NCBI RefSeq assembly: GCF_029255285.1
Contig: NZ_JAPUVI010000107.1
Location: forward strand, 1 to 64,000
Direction: 5' to 3'
Length of the DNA: 64,000 nucleotides
From: Accumulibacter sp.
GTDB lineage: Bacteria; Pseudomonadota; Gammaproteobacteria; Burkholderiales; Rhodocyclaceae
A model generated the notes under the pieces. It saw nothing but the letters and a program-made list of their open reading frames with translations. It searched no databases and was not told the DNA's origin. Position 1 is the stretch's first letter; each line of letters starts with the position of its first letter. Positions 53,789 through 62,726 of this stretch are shown one piece after another. A program made the position numbers and the translations under genes.

Positions 53789-55798
53789 TCAGAATTCTCC
53801 AGGATCGACTTCCAGATGCCAGCGCAGCCGCGCTGGCAAACGAACGCTGTCGAGCTGACTTACCCAAAGCGCGAGAAACCTCTGCAGAATCCGCCGTGAA
53901 GCGGATTCGACAAGCAGTTGCCCGCGTTCCAGACTGGCCCGGCGCGAAAGACGCATCGGCACCGGGTCGTAGAGCGTCACCTCGGGATGCGCCAGCACCG
54001 CCGGAGAAGCGCGCGCCACAACGAGAAAGTTCAAAGCATCGGCCATCTTCGGCGCCTCCGCCCGCAACACGGCCTGGTGCGTGTAGGGCGGAAAGCCGGC
54101 CCGCTGCCGCTCGCCAAGCTGCGTCATGGCAAAGGTCGGATAGTCGTGGCAAGCCAGAGTGGCGTACAGTGGGTGATCGGGAAACTGCGTCTGGATCAAA
54201 ACCTCGCCGGGCCGCTCGGCACGGCCGGCGCGCCCGGCAACCTGCATCAATTGCGCGAAAAGGCGCTCGGGGGCGCGCCAATCGGCAGCAAACAAAGCGG
54301 CGTCGGGGGCCACGACACCGACCAGCGTGAGTCTTGGAAAATCATGTCCCTTGGCCAACATCTGTGTGCCGACCAGAATGTCGGCTTCGCCGCCGTGAAT
54401 CTTCGCGACGAGTGCTTCCCACTGCCGGCGGCTGTTCGCCGAATCCCGATCGACACGCAGTATGCGGGCCTGGGGAAAGCGTTCCGCGAGCACCGCTTCC
54501 AGACGTTGCGTGCCACGGCCGAACGCGCTCACGTCCTGGTTGCCGCAGGTCGGACAGGATTTCGGAACGGCGGCCTGAAACCCGCAGTGGTGACAACGCA
54601 AGCAACGGTCAAAAAGGTGCAGGACGAGGTTGGCCGCACAGCGATGGCAGCGCGAGATCCAGCCGCAGGCTAGGCAGGCGAGCACCGGTGCGTAACCGCG
54701 CCGATTGAGGAAGAGCAGGCTTTGCTCGGAGCGTGCCAGGCGTTGCTCGATGGCCAGCAGCAGGGCGCTGGACAGGCCGTCGTGCGGCTTGTCGACACGC
54801 GTATCGATGCGCCGCACGACGGGCAGGCGCGCACCGTCGATCGCTCTTTCGTGCAACGACAAGAGGCGATAGCGCCCGCCGCCGGCACAGTTGGCCCAGC
54901 TCTCGAACGACGGAGTCGCCGAACCGAGAACAATCGCGATGCGGCGCTGATGCGCCCGGAAGACGGCCAGGTCGCGCGCCGAATAGCGCACCCCATCCTG
55001 TTGCTTGTACGAAGCGTCGTGCTCTTCGTCGACGATGATCAGACCGAGTTCGGGCAAGGGGGTAAACACGGCCAGCCGCGTCCCGAGGACGATCCGCGCG
55101 CTGCCGGTAAGCGCCGCCCGCCAGTTCCGACTGCGCGCCGCCTCGCCGAGTTCGCTGTGCAGACTGACCAGCCCGGCAGCCGGAAAACGCGCCGCAACGC
55201 GAGCTTCGAGCTGCGGCGTGAGGTTGATCTCGGGGACCAGAAGCAGAATCTGTCGTCCAGCCGCCAGCGTGGCGTCGACCAGGCGCAGATACACCTCGGT
55301 CTTACCGCTACCGGTCACGCCGTGCAGGAGAAAGGCGTGGAAACCGTCGCCGCAAGCCGCTATCGCCGCCAGCGCCGCGCTCTGTTCCGCCGTCAGATCC
55401 GGTGCCGGCTGCACCACGGGATGCGCCGCCGACGGCCGATGCCGGCGCTCCAGCGGCGGAGTGAGCGAACGCAGGCCGGCCGGAACAGCGGACAACATGA
55501 CCTGGCCGAGCGGCGCGTGATAGTAGTCGGCGCAGAACTCTGTAAGACGAAGCCAGTCGGCAGGCAGCGGCGGCAGGTCGCGCAGGACGACCTCGAAGGT
55601 TTTGAGCTGCGCAAGCGGAATGACGCTGTCCGCCGCCAGGTCGACGATGATGCCGATCTTCCGGTGCCGGCCGAACGGCACACGTACTCGACAGCCGATG
55701 TCGTCGGTCGACAGGACTCCACCTTCGGGAACTCGATAGTCGAAGAAGCGACGCAGGGGTACATCGAGCGCAACACGGGCAATCTGCGGCGGAGGCAT
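53789..55798 (-). CDS. priA: Primosomal replication protein PriA (helicase)
   Basis: The 669-residue protein has the DNA-binding N-terminal domain, a superfamily 2 helicase with Walker A HGVTGSGKT (159-167) and DEEH (257-260), and the zinc-binding Cys cluster between the helicase lobes (CLACGWISRCHRC, CLRCHHCG, CPTCG). PriA recognises stalled or repaired forks and reloads the replisome. It is a little shorter than E. coli PriA (732), mainly at the N-terminal part. Its upstream region contains DnaA-box-like sequences. Confidence 0.95.
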   Translation of the reverse strand: MPPPQIARVALDVPLRRFFDYRVPEGGVLSTDDIGCRVRVPFGRHRKIGIIVDLAADSVIPLAQLKTFEVVLRDLPPLPADWLRLTEFCADYYHAPLGQVMLSAVPAGLRSLTPPLERRHRPSAAHPVVQPAPDLTAEQSAALAAIAACGDGFHAFLLHGVTGSGKTEVYLRLVDATLAAGRQILLLVPEINLTPQLEARVAARFPAAGLVSLHSELGEAARSRNWRAALTGSARIVLGTRLAVFTPLPELGLIIVDEEHDASYKQQDGVRYSARDLAVFRAHQRRIAIVLGSATPSFESWANCAGGGRYRLLSLHERAIDGARLPVVRRIDTRVDKPHDGLSSALLLAIEQRLARSEQSLLFLNRRGYAPVLACLACGWISRCHRCAANLVLHLFDRCLRCHHCGFQAAVPKSCPTCGNQDVSAFGRGTQRLEAVLAERFPQARILRVDRDSANSRRQWEALVAKIHGGEADILVGTQMLAKGHDFPRLTLVGVVAPDAALFAADWRAPERLFAQLMQVAGRAGRAERPGEVLIQTQFPDHPLYATLACHDYPTFAMTQLGERQRAGFPPYTHQAVLRAEAPKMADALNFLVVARASPAVLAHPEVTLYDPVPMRLSRRASLERGQLLVESASRRILQRFLALWVSQLDSVRLPARLRWHLEVDPGEF

Positions 55799-55928
55799 CG
55801 GATCGGGAAGGTGATTCGGGGCAAGGAGAAAAGGCGGCAGGTAACTTAGGGGACGAAGCTCGCGCCAGTTCTGTCAATCCGGCGTAAGGTGCTCAGTAAT
55901 CAGAGCTTTCGACCCCATGCACAGCTTC

Positions 55929-55937
55929 TGTGGATAA
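55929..55937 (-). promoter_or_regulatory. DnaA box, TTATCCACA
   Basis: Exact match to the strong DnaA-binding 9-mer on the minus strand, 131 bases before the priA ATG. A 7-of-9 relative (CGATTCACA) follows at 55941-55949. Confidence 0.6.
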
Positions 55938-56044
55938 ATCTGTGAATCGAGGCTCCAACAAGTGCCGCAAAGGCCCTTCCAGCAAGGGTTTCAGGACATT
56001 GCCGGAAAAATAGGCGCCGCACAATGTCCATAAAAATCATCAAG

Positions 56045-56053
56045 TTATACATA
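56045..56053 (+). promoter_or_regulatory. DnaA-box-like site, TTATACATA
   Basis: Matches the TTATNCACA consensus at 8 of 9 positions, on the plus strand within the AT-rich part of the hemE-priA gap. Confidence 0.35.
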
Positions 56054-56106
56054 CGCCGTTGATTTCCGGCGAAATTTCCGCGCGCATGAAGAATGCACGG
56101 CAATTC

Positions 56107-56115
56107 TGTGAATAA
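56107..56115 (-). promoter_or_regulatory. DnaA box, TTATTCACA
   Basis: Exact match to the TTATNCACA consensus on the minus strand, 21 bases after the hemE stop. Confidence 0.55.
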
Positions 56116-56135
56116 GTCAACTGGTCAGCGACAAA

Positions 56136-57215
56136 TCATTCACTTCTCTGGCGCAGCATCCGGCTGTGCTGATGTACAGCGTCTACCAGCGCAGCGACGT
56201 TGTCGGGTGGCGTGAACTGCGAGATGCCGTGCCCGAGATTGAAGACGTGTCCGGTGGTCTGCCCCGGACCAAAACTGTCGAGGATTTTCCGGGCCTCGGC
56301 GGCGACCGTGTCGGGCGAAGCGAACAGCACGGCCGGATCGAGGTTACCCTGCAACGCGACGCGATGACCGACTCGCCGGCGCGCTTCACCGATATCGATC
56401 GTCCAGTCGACTCCGATCGCGTCGCAACCGCTGTCAGCGATCGCCTCCAGCCACAGACTTCCACCCTTGGTGAACACGATCGAGGGAACCCGCTCGCCTC
56501 CTTTCTCGCGGATCAGCCGGTCGAGGATGCGCTGCATGTAATACAACGAAAACTCCCGGTACGCCACCGACGACAGCGAGCCGCCCCAGGAATCGAAAAT
56601 CATCACCGCCTGCGCGCCGGATTCGATCTGCGCGTTCAGATAAGCGGCAACCGCGTCGGCGGTAACCGACAGAATGCGATGCAGGAGGTCCGGACGCTCG
56701 TAGAGCATCCCCTTGATGCCGCGATAGTCGCTGCTCGCCGCCCCTTCGACCATGTAGCAGGCGAGCGTGTAGGGGCTGCCCGAGAAGCCGATCAGCGGCA
56801 CGGAATTGTGCAGCGCACGCCTGATTTCGGCCACCGCGTCCATGACGTAACGCAGGTGATCCCAGGGGTCTGGCGCGGTCAGATCGCGAATGGCCCATTC
56901 CTCGCGCAGCGGACGTTCGAAACGAGGACCCTCGCCGTCGGTGAAATACAGGCCGAGACCCATCGCGTCGGGAACGGTCAGAATATCGGAGAACAGAATC
57001 GCCGCATCGAGATCGTAACGGGCCAGCGGCTGCAGCGTGACTTCACAGGCCAGCGCCGGGTTCTTGCACAGTTGAAGAAAACTGCCGGCGCGTTTACGCG
57101 TCTCGCAGTACTCGGGCAGATAGCGGCCAGCCTGGCGCATCAGCCACACCGGTGTGTGCTCGTTGGGCTCCCTGAGCAGGGCGCGCAGAAAACTGTCGTT
57201 GCAGGGTCGGGTCAC
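56136..57215 (-). CDS. hemE: Uroporphyrinogen decarboxylase
   Basis: The 359-residue enzyme starts with the family hallmark [15 protein letters not shown] and has [28 protein letters not shown] and [10 protein letters not shown] with active-site residues in place. It removes four carboxyl groups from uroporphyrinogen III to make coproporphyrinogen III for heme. The start is GTG at 57215, with GGAG 6 bases upstream. It stands between the DUF1538 group and priA. Confidence 0.97.
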   Translation of the reverse strand: MTRPCNDSFLRALLREPNEHTPVWLMRQAGRYLPEYCETRKRAGSFLQLCKNPALACEVTLQPLARYDLDAAILFSDILTVPDAMGLGLYFTDGEGPRFERPLREEWAIRDLTAPDPWDHLRYVMDAVAEIRRALHNSVPLIGFSGSPYTLACYMVEGAASSDYRGIKGMLYERPDLLHRILSVTADAVAAYLNAQIESGAQAVMIFDSWGGSLSSVAYREFSLYYMQRILDRLIREKGGERVPSIVFTKGGSLWLEAIADSGCDAIGVDWTIDIGEARRRVGHRVALQGNLDPAVLFASPDTVAAEARKILDSFGPGQTTGHVFNLGHGISQFTPPDNVAALVDAVHQHSRMLRQRSE

Positions 57216-57384
57216 GTTGCACTCCAGCGGCGAGAGGAATACGCCGGAAAGTCCCGATTATCCGCTTTTCCCCGTCGCTTGCGCGCGCCGGCCGAGCTGG
57301 GGAAGCCAAGTACCCTGGCACGGGCGAAGGTTCTTGCGTAGTTGCCACACCAGAACGCTGCCCGCATCGAGGAGCCGCGCCGCC

Positions 57385-57861
57385 TTACTCGAGGACGCTC
57401 AAAGGCAGCGGCGCCATCTCCTTGTAGAGCAGAGGAAGCGGAGGTTTGCACGCAACGGTGACGATGCGCGTCCCCGGCGGATAGATCAGGTGGTAGGTCA
57501 AAAACATGTGCGCCTCTTCGTGGCCGAGAAGCAGCGCGCGTAGCGCCACATAGCCCGGCTGGCCGAGAACGCTGACTTCCCGGTAAGTGTGCCGATTGAG
57601 TTGGATAGACCGTTGGCCAAGGACGAGCTCCGGCGTCTGCGGGCCGAGCAGCTCGTGCACCAGGAAACGCCGCACTTCGGGCAGGAGGATCACGCCGACA
57701 CAATCCTCGCCCACCAGCCATTCGACCGCCCTTCCCTCGCCGCCTGGGTCTGGGAGATGATCGCCGAAAGCCTGGCACCAGCGCGGGAAGTAGGCCGCGT
57801 AGCGGCGGACGATCCGGTCCACGGGCTGAGCTCGGCGTCGGCTAGCGATCTCGCAAGGCAC
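57385..57861 (-). CDS. Unrecognised protein following the CBS protein gene
   Basis: This 158-residue frame starts at a GTG inside the last 20 bases of the CBS gene or at a later in-frame GTG (57825). The central part (ELLGPQTPELVLGQRSIQLN, YREVSVLGQPGYVALRALLL) and a Pro-rich end give no family I recognise. There is no signal peptide or membrane helix. The frame has the codon pattern of a real gene and the position of an operon member, but an opposing frame overlaps most of it. It might be regulated with the DUF1538 and PII-like genes. Confidence 0.5.
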   Translation of the reverse strand: MPCEIASRRRAQPVDRIVRRYAAYFPRWCQAFGDHLPDPGGEGRAVEWLVGEDCVGVILLPEVRRFLVHELLGPQTPELVLGQRSIQLNRHTYREVSVLGQPGYVALRALLLGHEEAHMFLTYHLIYPPGTRIVTVACKPPLPLLYKEMAPLPLSVLE

Positions 57862-58237
57862 GCTCGATCAGGCTGCCGACGACATCGGTATCCGAAACGA
57901 AACCCTGCAAGTCGTTGTTGTCGATGACCAGCACATGTTTGACCGAATACTGGATCATCAGTCGCGCCAGGTAGCGGATGTCGAGGTGCTGGGAAACCTG
58001 CAGCACCGGCTTCTGGGCAATGTCGTATACATTGAGCAGGTCGATGTCGCCGTCCTCGGCAATCACTGACCGCGCGATGTCGCGATAGGCGATCACACCG
58101 TAGGCGTCGCCCGAGTGGCGCTTCTCGACGACCAGCGAGCGGACGCCATGCTCTTTCATCATCACCAGCACCTCGCGCACGGTCGCCAGCGGATCGATGG
58201 TGATGACATCCTTCTTCATGATTCCGGCAACCAGCAT
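57842..58237 (-). CDS. CBS-domain pair protein
   Basis: The 131-residue protein is almost entirely two CBS motifs (VAGIMKKDVITIDPLATVRE at the start and VLVIDNNDLQGFVSDTDVVG at the end). Such small proteins bind adenine nucleotides and report cell energy state to partners such as transporters. It follows the PII-like gene by 61 bases on the same strand, so it may be another regulatory subunit of the DUF1538 transporter. The partner is inferred from position. Confidence 0.88.
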   Translation of the reverse strand: MLVAGIMKKDVITIDPLATVREVLVMMKEHGVRSLVVEKRHSGDAYGVIAYRDIARSVIAEDGDIDLLNVYDIAQKPVLQVSQHLDIRYLARLMIQYSVKHVLVIDNNDLQGFVSDTDVVGSLIERALRDR

Positions 58238-58298
58238 CGCAGGAACTCCTTCCGTAAATGATTTTTGTCAGACCCTTGGCGGCGCACCGGCAGGCGGT

Positions 58299-58646
58299 TC
58301 ACAGATCCTCTTCGACCTCGCGCCGAAAAGCCTGCAACTGCGCCCGACTGATGCCGACGACACTGCCCAGGGACAGCGAAAAAGCGAGACCGCCTCCCGG
58401 TTCGTCAAGCTTCATTTCGACCTTGACCGAACGCAGAATGCGCATCGCCATCTGTTTCTCGACGACGCACAGCAACACCGATTCCTTGCGCTCGAGACCG
58501 AGGCCGAGAAAGGTCTTCCGTTCGTTGTGGCGCAGACCTTTGCCCTTGAGAATCGTCAGGCCCGTCGCTCCGGCCTGTTTGAGGATACCGACCGCGCGGT
58601 TCTCCTCCTCTTCCGGAACGATCAGCACCACAGCAGAAAATCTCAT
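58299..58646 (-). CDS. PII-like signalling protein
   Basis: The 115-residue product has a ferredoxin-like PII fold pattern: MRFSAVVLIVPEEEENRAVG for strand 1 and helix 1, a T-loop-like HNERKTFLGLGLERKES, then LCVVEKQMAMRILRSVKVEM. It lacks the signature residues of GlnB/GlnK (no Tyr51 uridylylation site), placing it with the PII-like proteins that accompany transporters. Its ATG overlaps the DUF1538 stop (ATGA), so the two are co-translated and probably physically linked. Confidence 0.82.
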   Translation of the reverse strand: MRFSAVVLIVPEEEENRAVGILKQAGATGLTILKGKGLRHNERKTFLGLGLERKESVLLCVVEKQMAMRILRSVKVEMKLDEPGGGLAFSLSLGSVVGISRAQLQAFRREVEEDL

Positions 58647-60148
58647 CGCGTTCTCTCCTTGACGGGAAGCCTCGACAAGCGCCACGAGGCGAGTATCCCA
58701 TAAGACATGACGATAATCATCGGTAGCAGCGAAGCGAAGGCGATCAGGCCGAAGCCGTCGATCAGCGGGTCGCGGCCTGGCGTCCGCTCGGCCAATCCGA
58801 CACCAAGCGCCGTCACCAGCGGCACGGTCACCGTGGAAGTGGTCACGCCGCCGCAATCATAGGCAATCGGAACGATGAAGCGGGGCGCCACGCGCGTCAT
58901 CGCCAGCACCAGCAGGTAACCGGGGATCAGCCAGTAAGCGATGTTGGTGCCGTCGATGATGCGCAGGCAGCCGACGACGATACCGATGCCGACGCCGACC
59001 GAGACCAGCGAACGCAGCCAGAGGCCCTTCAACTGCCCGAGGCTGACTTCGTCGGCCTTGATCGACAGAGCGATCAGCGCCGGCTCGGCCATCGTCGTCG
59101 CAAAACCGATCAGAAAGCCGTACAGATACACCGCCCACATGGCGACACCGTCGCCCATCAGCCCGCGGGTCATATCGTCGCCGAGCGGAAAGAGCCCGAC
59201 CTGCAGCCCTTCGTCGAAGAGAAAGAGTCCGACCGCGACCAGTACCATGCCCACGGCCAGTCCCTTCGGATCGGCCAGCGGTCGGCGCAGGACGACGAAA
59301 CTCGAGAACAGCACGACAGCGATGATCGGCAGCAGGTTCCTGACCATGACCAGAAAGTCGACCAGCATTGCCCACGCCACGTACTGGTGCTGATCGTCGC
59401 TCGGCAGCATCGAAACCGCGGTACCGGCCGCCGCCGGGACAAAGAACAGAATGCCGTAGACCTGGATGACGATCATCGGCGCCAGTGCGCCAAAAGCGAT
59501 CAGGCCGAAGCCGTCGAGCATCGGGTTGCGGCCGCGGATACTGGTCGCCAGACCGACGCCCAAGGCCGTCAACAACGGCGCCGTGACGGTCGAAGCAACG
59601 ACGCCGCCCGAGTCGAAGGCCAAGCCGACCAGTTGCGGCGGAGCGAACATGGTCAATACAATGACGATCAGGTAGGCAGGGATCAGGTAGTTGCCGATCG
59701 CGTGCCCGAGGACGATGCGCCAGACGCCGACCATCACGGCCAGACCGACTCCCAGCGCGGCAACCAGGCGCAGCGTCAGGGCGCCCATGCTGCCGCCGGA
59801 AACGGCTTCGGCCTTGTAGGCGACGGCCATCAGCGCCGGCTCGGCGGCTACCGAGGCAAAGCTGACGCAGAAGGCGAAGAGCATCAGCCAAAAGAAAGAG
59901 CCGCGACGGGCGAAATCGAAGGCCATCGTCTCGCCGGCCGGGAAAATCGCGGCATCGAGCCCCTTGACGAACAACGCCAGGCCGAGAAGGACGGCGGCAA
60001 AACCGCCGACCAGCGCCAAGCTGCTGTCCGGCAGGCGCTGGATGAAAAACACTTGAAAGACCAGGACGACGACGAGCGTCGGCGCCAGATCGCGTGCCGC
60101 TTCGTGGAGAAGTTCGCGGATGACGCGAACCAGCGAACCCATGCCCAT
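58643..60148 (-). CDS. DUF1538 family membrane transporter, internally duplicated
   Basis: The 501-residue membrane protein has about 12-14 helices and two homologous halves. The repeat is easy to see: one half has FDSGGVVASTVTAPLLTALG and DGFGLIAFGALAPM, the other YDCGGVTTSTVTVPLVTALG and DGFGLIAFASLLPM. The family (DUF1538) is thought to transport ions; no substrate can be read from the sequence. ATG at 60148 follows AGGGGGGG. It is the first gene of an operon with the PII-like and CBS proteins, and lies 277 bases downstream of cbbO on the same strand. Confidence 0.88.
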   Translation of the reverse strand: MGMGSLVRVIRELLHEAARDLAPTLVVVLVFQVFFIQRLPDSSLALVGGFAAVLLGLALFVKGLDAAIFPAGETMAFDFARRGSFFWLMLFAFCVSFASVAAEPALMAVAYKAEAVSGGSMGALTLRLVAALGVGLAVMVGVWRIVLGHAIGNYLIPAYLIVIVLTMFAPPQLVGLAFDSGGVVASTVTAPLLTALGVGLATSIRGRNPMLDGFGLIAFGALAPMIVIQVYGILFFVPAAAGTAVSMLPSDDQHQYVAWAMLVDFLVMVRNLLPIIAVVLFSSFVVLRRPLADPKGLAVGMVLVAVGLFLFDEGLQVGLFPLGDDMTRGLMGDGVAMWAVYLYGFLIGFATTMAEPALIALSIKADEVSLGQLKGLWLRSLVSVGVGIGIVVGCLRIIDGTNIAYWLIPGYLLVLAMTRVAPRFIVPIAYDCGGVTTSTVTVPLVTALGVGLAERTPGRDPLIDGFGLIAFASLLPMIIVMSYGILASWRLSRLPVKERTR

Positions 60149-60425
60149 GTCGCCCCCCCTAATACACGTTGATCGGCCTCACGGTCCGGCCAGGCAAGAC
60201 GGTAATAGACGGGAAAATGGGAATCATCGGCTCGGTAAGCAGTCGTCGGATCGGCTGTCAAATCTTGACACTCGCTCGAACGTTGCCACAAAAGGACTGT
60301 CGCATCAAGATATTGTTGGCGTGAGCGTGCCACGAGCAAGGAGTCTGCCCAGTCCCGTGCCGTGCCGCGCCCTACCGAACACGCCCGGCCCCTCGTGTAC
60401 GAGCCGAACAAACAACGACTCCCGC
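60149..60425. other. Intergenic region cbbO / DUF1538
   Basis: The 277 bases separate the cbb genes from the DUF1538 operon. They contain a perfect 6-base inverted repeat (60256-60270) that includes a TTGACA hexamer, and an AGGGGGGG ribosome site at the left end. No gene or clear terminator is seen. Confidence 0.5.
60256..60270. promoter_or_regulatory. Palindromic TGTCAA-ATC-TTGACA element
   Basis: TGTCAA (60256-60261) and TTGACA (60265-60270) are exact reverse complements around a 3-base centre. Read on the minus strand it supplies a consensus -35 (TTGACA) 108 bases before the DUF1538 ATG, but no good -10 follows at 17 bases. It may be an operator. Confidence 0.4.
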
Positions 60426-62726
60426 CTACCGGGTCAGCGCCATGAACAATTCCGGCAACCGCTGGGGAAGCCTCCCGACGTTGTCGATGACCGAATAGCG
60501 CCGACCGAAGATGTCGCTCACGTAGTCGTCAGCCCGGCGATCGAGGCTGATGCAATAGGTGAAAATTCCCTGCCGGTCCACCTCGCCGACCGCCTGACGA
60601 GCGTCCTCGATCAGCAGGCGCTCGTCCTGTACGTCGACATCCGACGGTTGACCGTCGGTCAGGATCAGCAACAGCCGCTTCTCGGCCGGCTGCGCGGCAA
60701 GATAATGCGCCGCGTGACGCATCGCGCCGCCGATACGCGTCGAATAGCCGGCCCGCATCGCCGCCAGCCGGCGCTTGACCGCATCACCCCAGGGCTCGCT
60801 GAAACCCTTCAGGTGCAGGTAGCGCAGGTCATGCCGAGTGTCCGAGTGGAAACCGGCGATCGCCAGAGGATCGCCCAGTTGCTCTATCGACCAGGCGAGC
60901 AGAGAGACCGCCTCCTGACTCAGCTCGAGCACCGTCTGCTCGCCGCCGGCGACACGGACCTTGTCACCCAGCGACTGCGACAGATCGAGCAGCAGCAGCA
61001 CGGCAAGGTTGCGCCCGTTCCGGCGATGGCTCAGGTTGATCCGCGGGTCGGGGCTGCGACCACTCTTGAGGTCGATCAGTGAGCGCAGCGCGATGTCGAG
61101 ATCGAGCTCGCTACCATCTTCCTGGTAACGTATGCGCACTTTGTCCTGTGGCCGCAGCAGATCGAGCAGACGTTTCAGCCGCCCGGCCAAGACGGCGTGC
61201 TTGTCGAGCAGCCGGTCGATCAGTCCGGCATCGCCCGACGGATGCAGCGATTCGTAAAGGCTCACCCAATCCGGCCGATACGTCCCGCTCAGATAGTCCC
61301 ACTCGGGATAGTGGCGCGGTGGCAAGTAATCGACCTCGGCGACGACGGGGGCCGGACGCGGCTCGTCGAACGACTCTTCGTCGTCGCTCAGCTCATGGAA
61401 TCGCCACAGATGGCGATTGTCGTCGCGGTAGCCGATTTCCGTGTCGGCGAAGACGACGTCAGCCAGTTGATCGCTTTGCCGGCGCGTGCGTGCGACATAA
61501 GCCAGCGCCAGCGTCGCAATGTGCTCGCTACTCGACTCGCCAGTCGCCATGGTTTGTCTGAAGCGATCGACGAAGTCGCGCAAGGTGGCGTCGAGATAGC
61601 CGTGTCGCTCGTCGAGCAGCGCCCGCGACAACATCGCCAGACGATGGCGCAGACAGGAGTGTGTTTCCGGGTTGCAGGCGCCTTCGACGGGCTTGGGATG
61701 CAGCGCGAGAAATACACGGTGCAGCCCCGGATACTGCCGCAGGATCAGCGTCTCGATCCGGCAATCTTCGAAAAATTCGATCGCCATGCGCTGTTGCGGG
61801 CTGAAGTTGTCGGCGAACATCGGCCGGCTCCAGCGGCGGTGCCCGGCAATGTGGGCCAATATCGCACGGTAGCGGTCGATGCCGGAAACCCCCGCGACAT
61901 CGTCGAGCACGTCCGGCAGGCGAATCCCGAAGGCATCATAGTACGGGAAGACGGGCGGCCGCTCGGCAGAGACCGCAAGACGGGGCGGGGCCGCATAGGG
62001 GACGAGCGTGCTGCCGTCAGCCCATAGGCCGCGCAAGTAGAGGTCGAGCAGTCGTTCGTGGTCGACCAGCAGGGTGCCGTGCCGCTCGCGCTGGAAGACC
62101 GCTCGACTGTCGGCCGATTGCAGGCTGAAATAGGCACGCTGACCTTCCGGGTGTCGGGAGTAGTGGCGAATGCCATACTCCACCCAGTTGCGCAAGCCAG
62201 CGATCGTCAGGCCGTCGAGCAGGGTCGGCGCGTGCGTGAAGAATTCCGGCAAGGCCGGGCTGGCGAAAGTCTTGTGGATACCGTGGATGGAGCCGGAAGT
62301 ACGCTCCATCATTTCGCACGCCAGGTCGAGGTAATGCTGCATCGGCTGGCGCGCCGCCAGCCGACGAGCGACCGCGGCGAGCGTCTGCAGAAAAGGCGTG
62401 ATGGCCTTGCCATTCGGCGACTTCGCCATCGCCTGCAGGGTTCCGGCGATCGCCGGCAGCGCGTCTTCGCCAAGGATTCTGGCCACCGTCGGCCACTCTT
62501 CGAGAAATGCCAGCAGCGGCTCGACACCGCGCCCCATGCGGCCGAGAAAGCGTGCGCAATCGACGTAGGCGTCGACGCCGTCCGGCGACAAAGCGGCCAA
62601 GGCGTCGAGCAGACAGTTCTCGAAGACTACGGCAAGCTGCGGAAAGCGGCAGTCGAGTTGCGCGCGGTAGCCCGCCAGACGCCGTGGCCAGTCGTCCGTG
62701 ATACCGCGTGTCAACGTCGCGGACAC
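60426..62726 (-). CDS. cbbO: RuBisCO activation protein CbbO (von Willebrand factor A domain)
   Basis: The 766-residue protein has a large N-terminal helical part and a C-terminal vWA domain with the MIDAS metal motif DLSQS (near residue 580) and LILTDGQPSD. CbbO binds RuBisCO and is driven by the CbbQ ring to pull inhibitors from the active site. GTG at 62726 overlaps the cbbQ stop by one base (TAGTG), so translation is coupled. It is a normal full length. Confidence 0.94.
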   Translation of the reverse strand: MSATLTRGITDDWPRRLAGYRAQLDCRFPQLAVVFENCLLDALAALSPDGVDAYVDCARFLGRMGRGVEPLLAFLEEWPTVARILGEDALPAIAGTLQAMAKSPNGKAITPFLQTLAAVARRLAARQPMQHYLDLACEMMERTSGSIHGIHKTFASPALPEFFTHAPTLLDGLTIAGLRNWVEYGIRHYSRHPEGQRAYFSLQSADSRAVFQRERHGTLLVDHERLLDLYLRGLWADGSTLVPYAAPPRLAVSAERPPVFPYYDAFGIRLPDVLDDVAGVSGIDRYRAILAHIAGHRRWSRPMFADNFSPQQRMAIEFFEDCRIETLILRQYPGLHRVFLALHPKPVEGACNPETHSCLRHRLAMLSRALLDERHGYLDATLRDFVDRFRQTMATGESSSEHIATLALAYVARTRRQSDQLADVVFADTEIGYRDDNRHLWRFHELSDDEESFDEPRPAPVVAEVDYLPPRHYPEWDYLSGTYRPDWVSLYESLHPSGDAGLIDRLLDKHAVLAGRLKRLLDLLRPQDKVRIRYQEDGSELDLDIALRSLIDLKSGRSPDPRINLSHRRNGRNLAVLLLLDLSQSLGDKVRVAGGEQTVLELSQEAVSLLAWSIEQLGDPLAIAGFHSDTRHDLRYLHLKGFSEPWGDAVKRRLAAMRAGYSTRIGGAMRHAAHYLAAQPAEKRLLLILTDGQPSDVDVQDERLLIEDARQAVGEVDRQGIFTYCISLDRRADDYVSDIFGRRYSVIDNVGRLPQRLPELFMALTR

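Larger units (their letters stand above)
55799..56135. other. hemE-priA intergenic region with DnaA boxes
   Basis: This 337-base gap between hemE (ending at 56136) and priA (starting at 55798) has a perfect DnaA box, a second consensus box, one 8-of-9 match and a weaker 7-of-9 match, and an AT-rich patch (56022-56053). No gene is recognised here. Confidence 0.6.
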
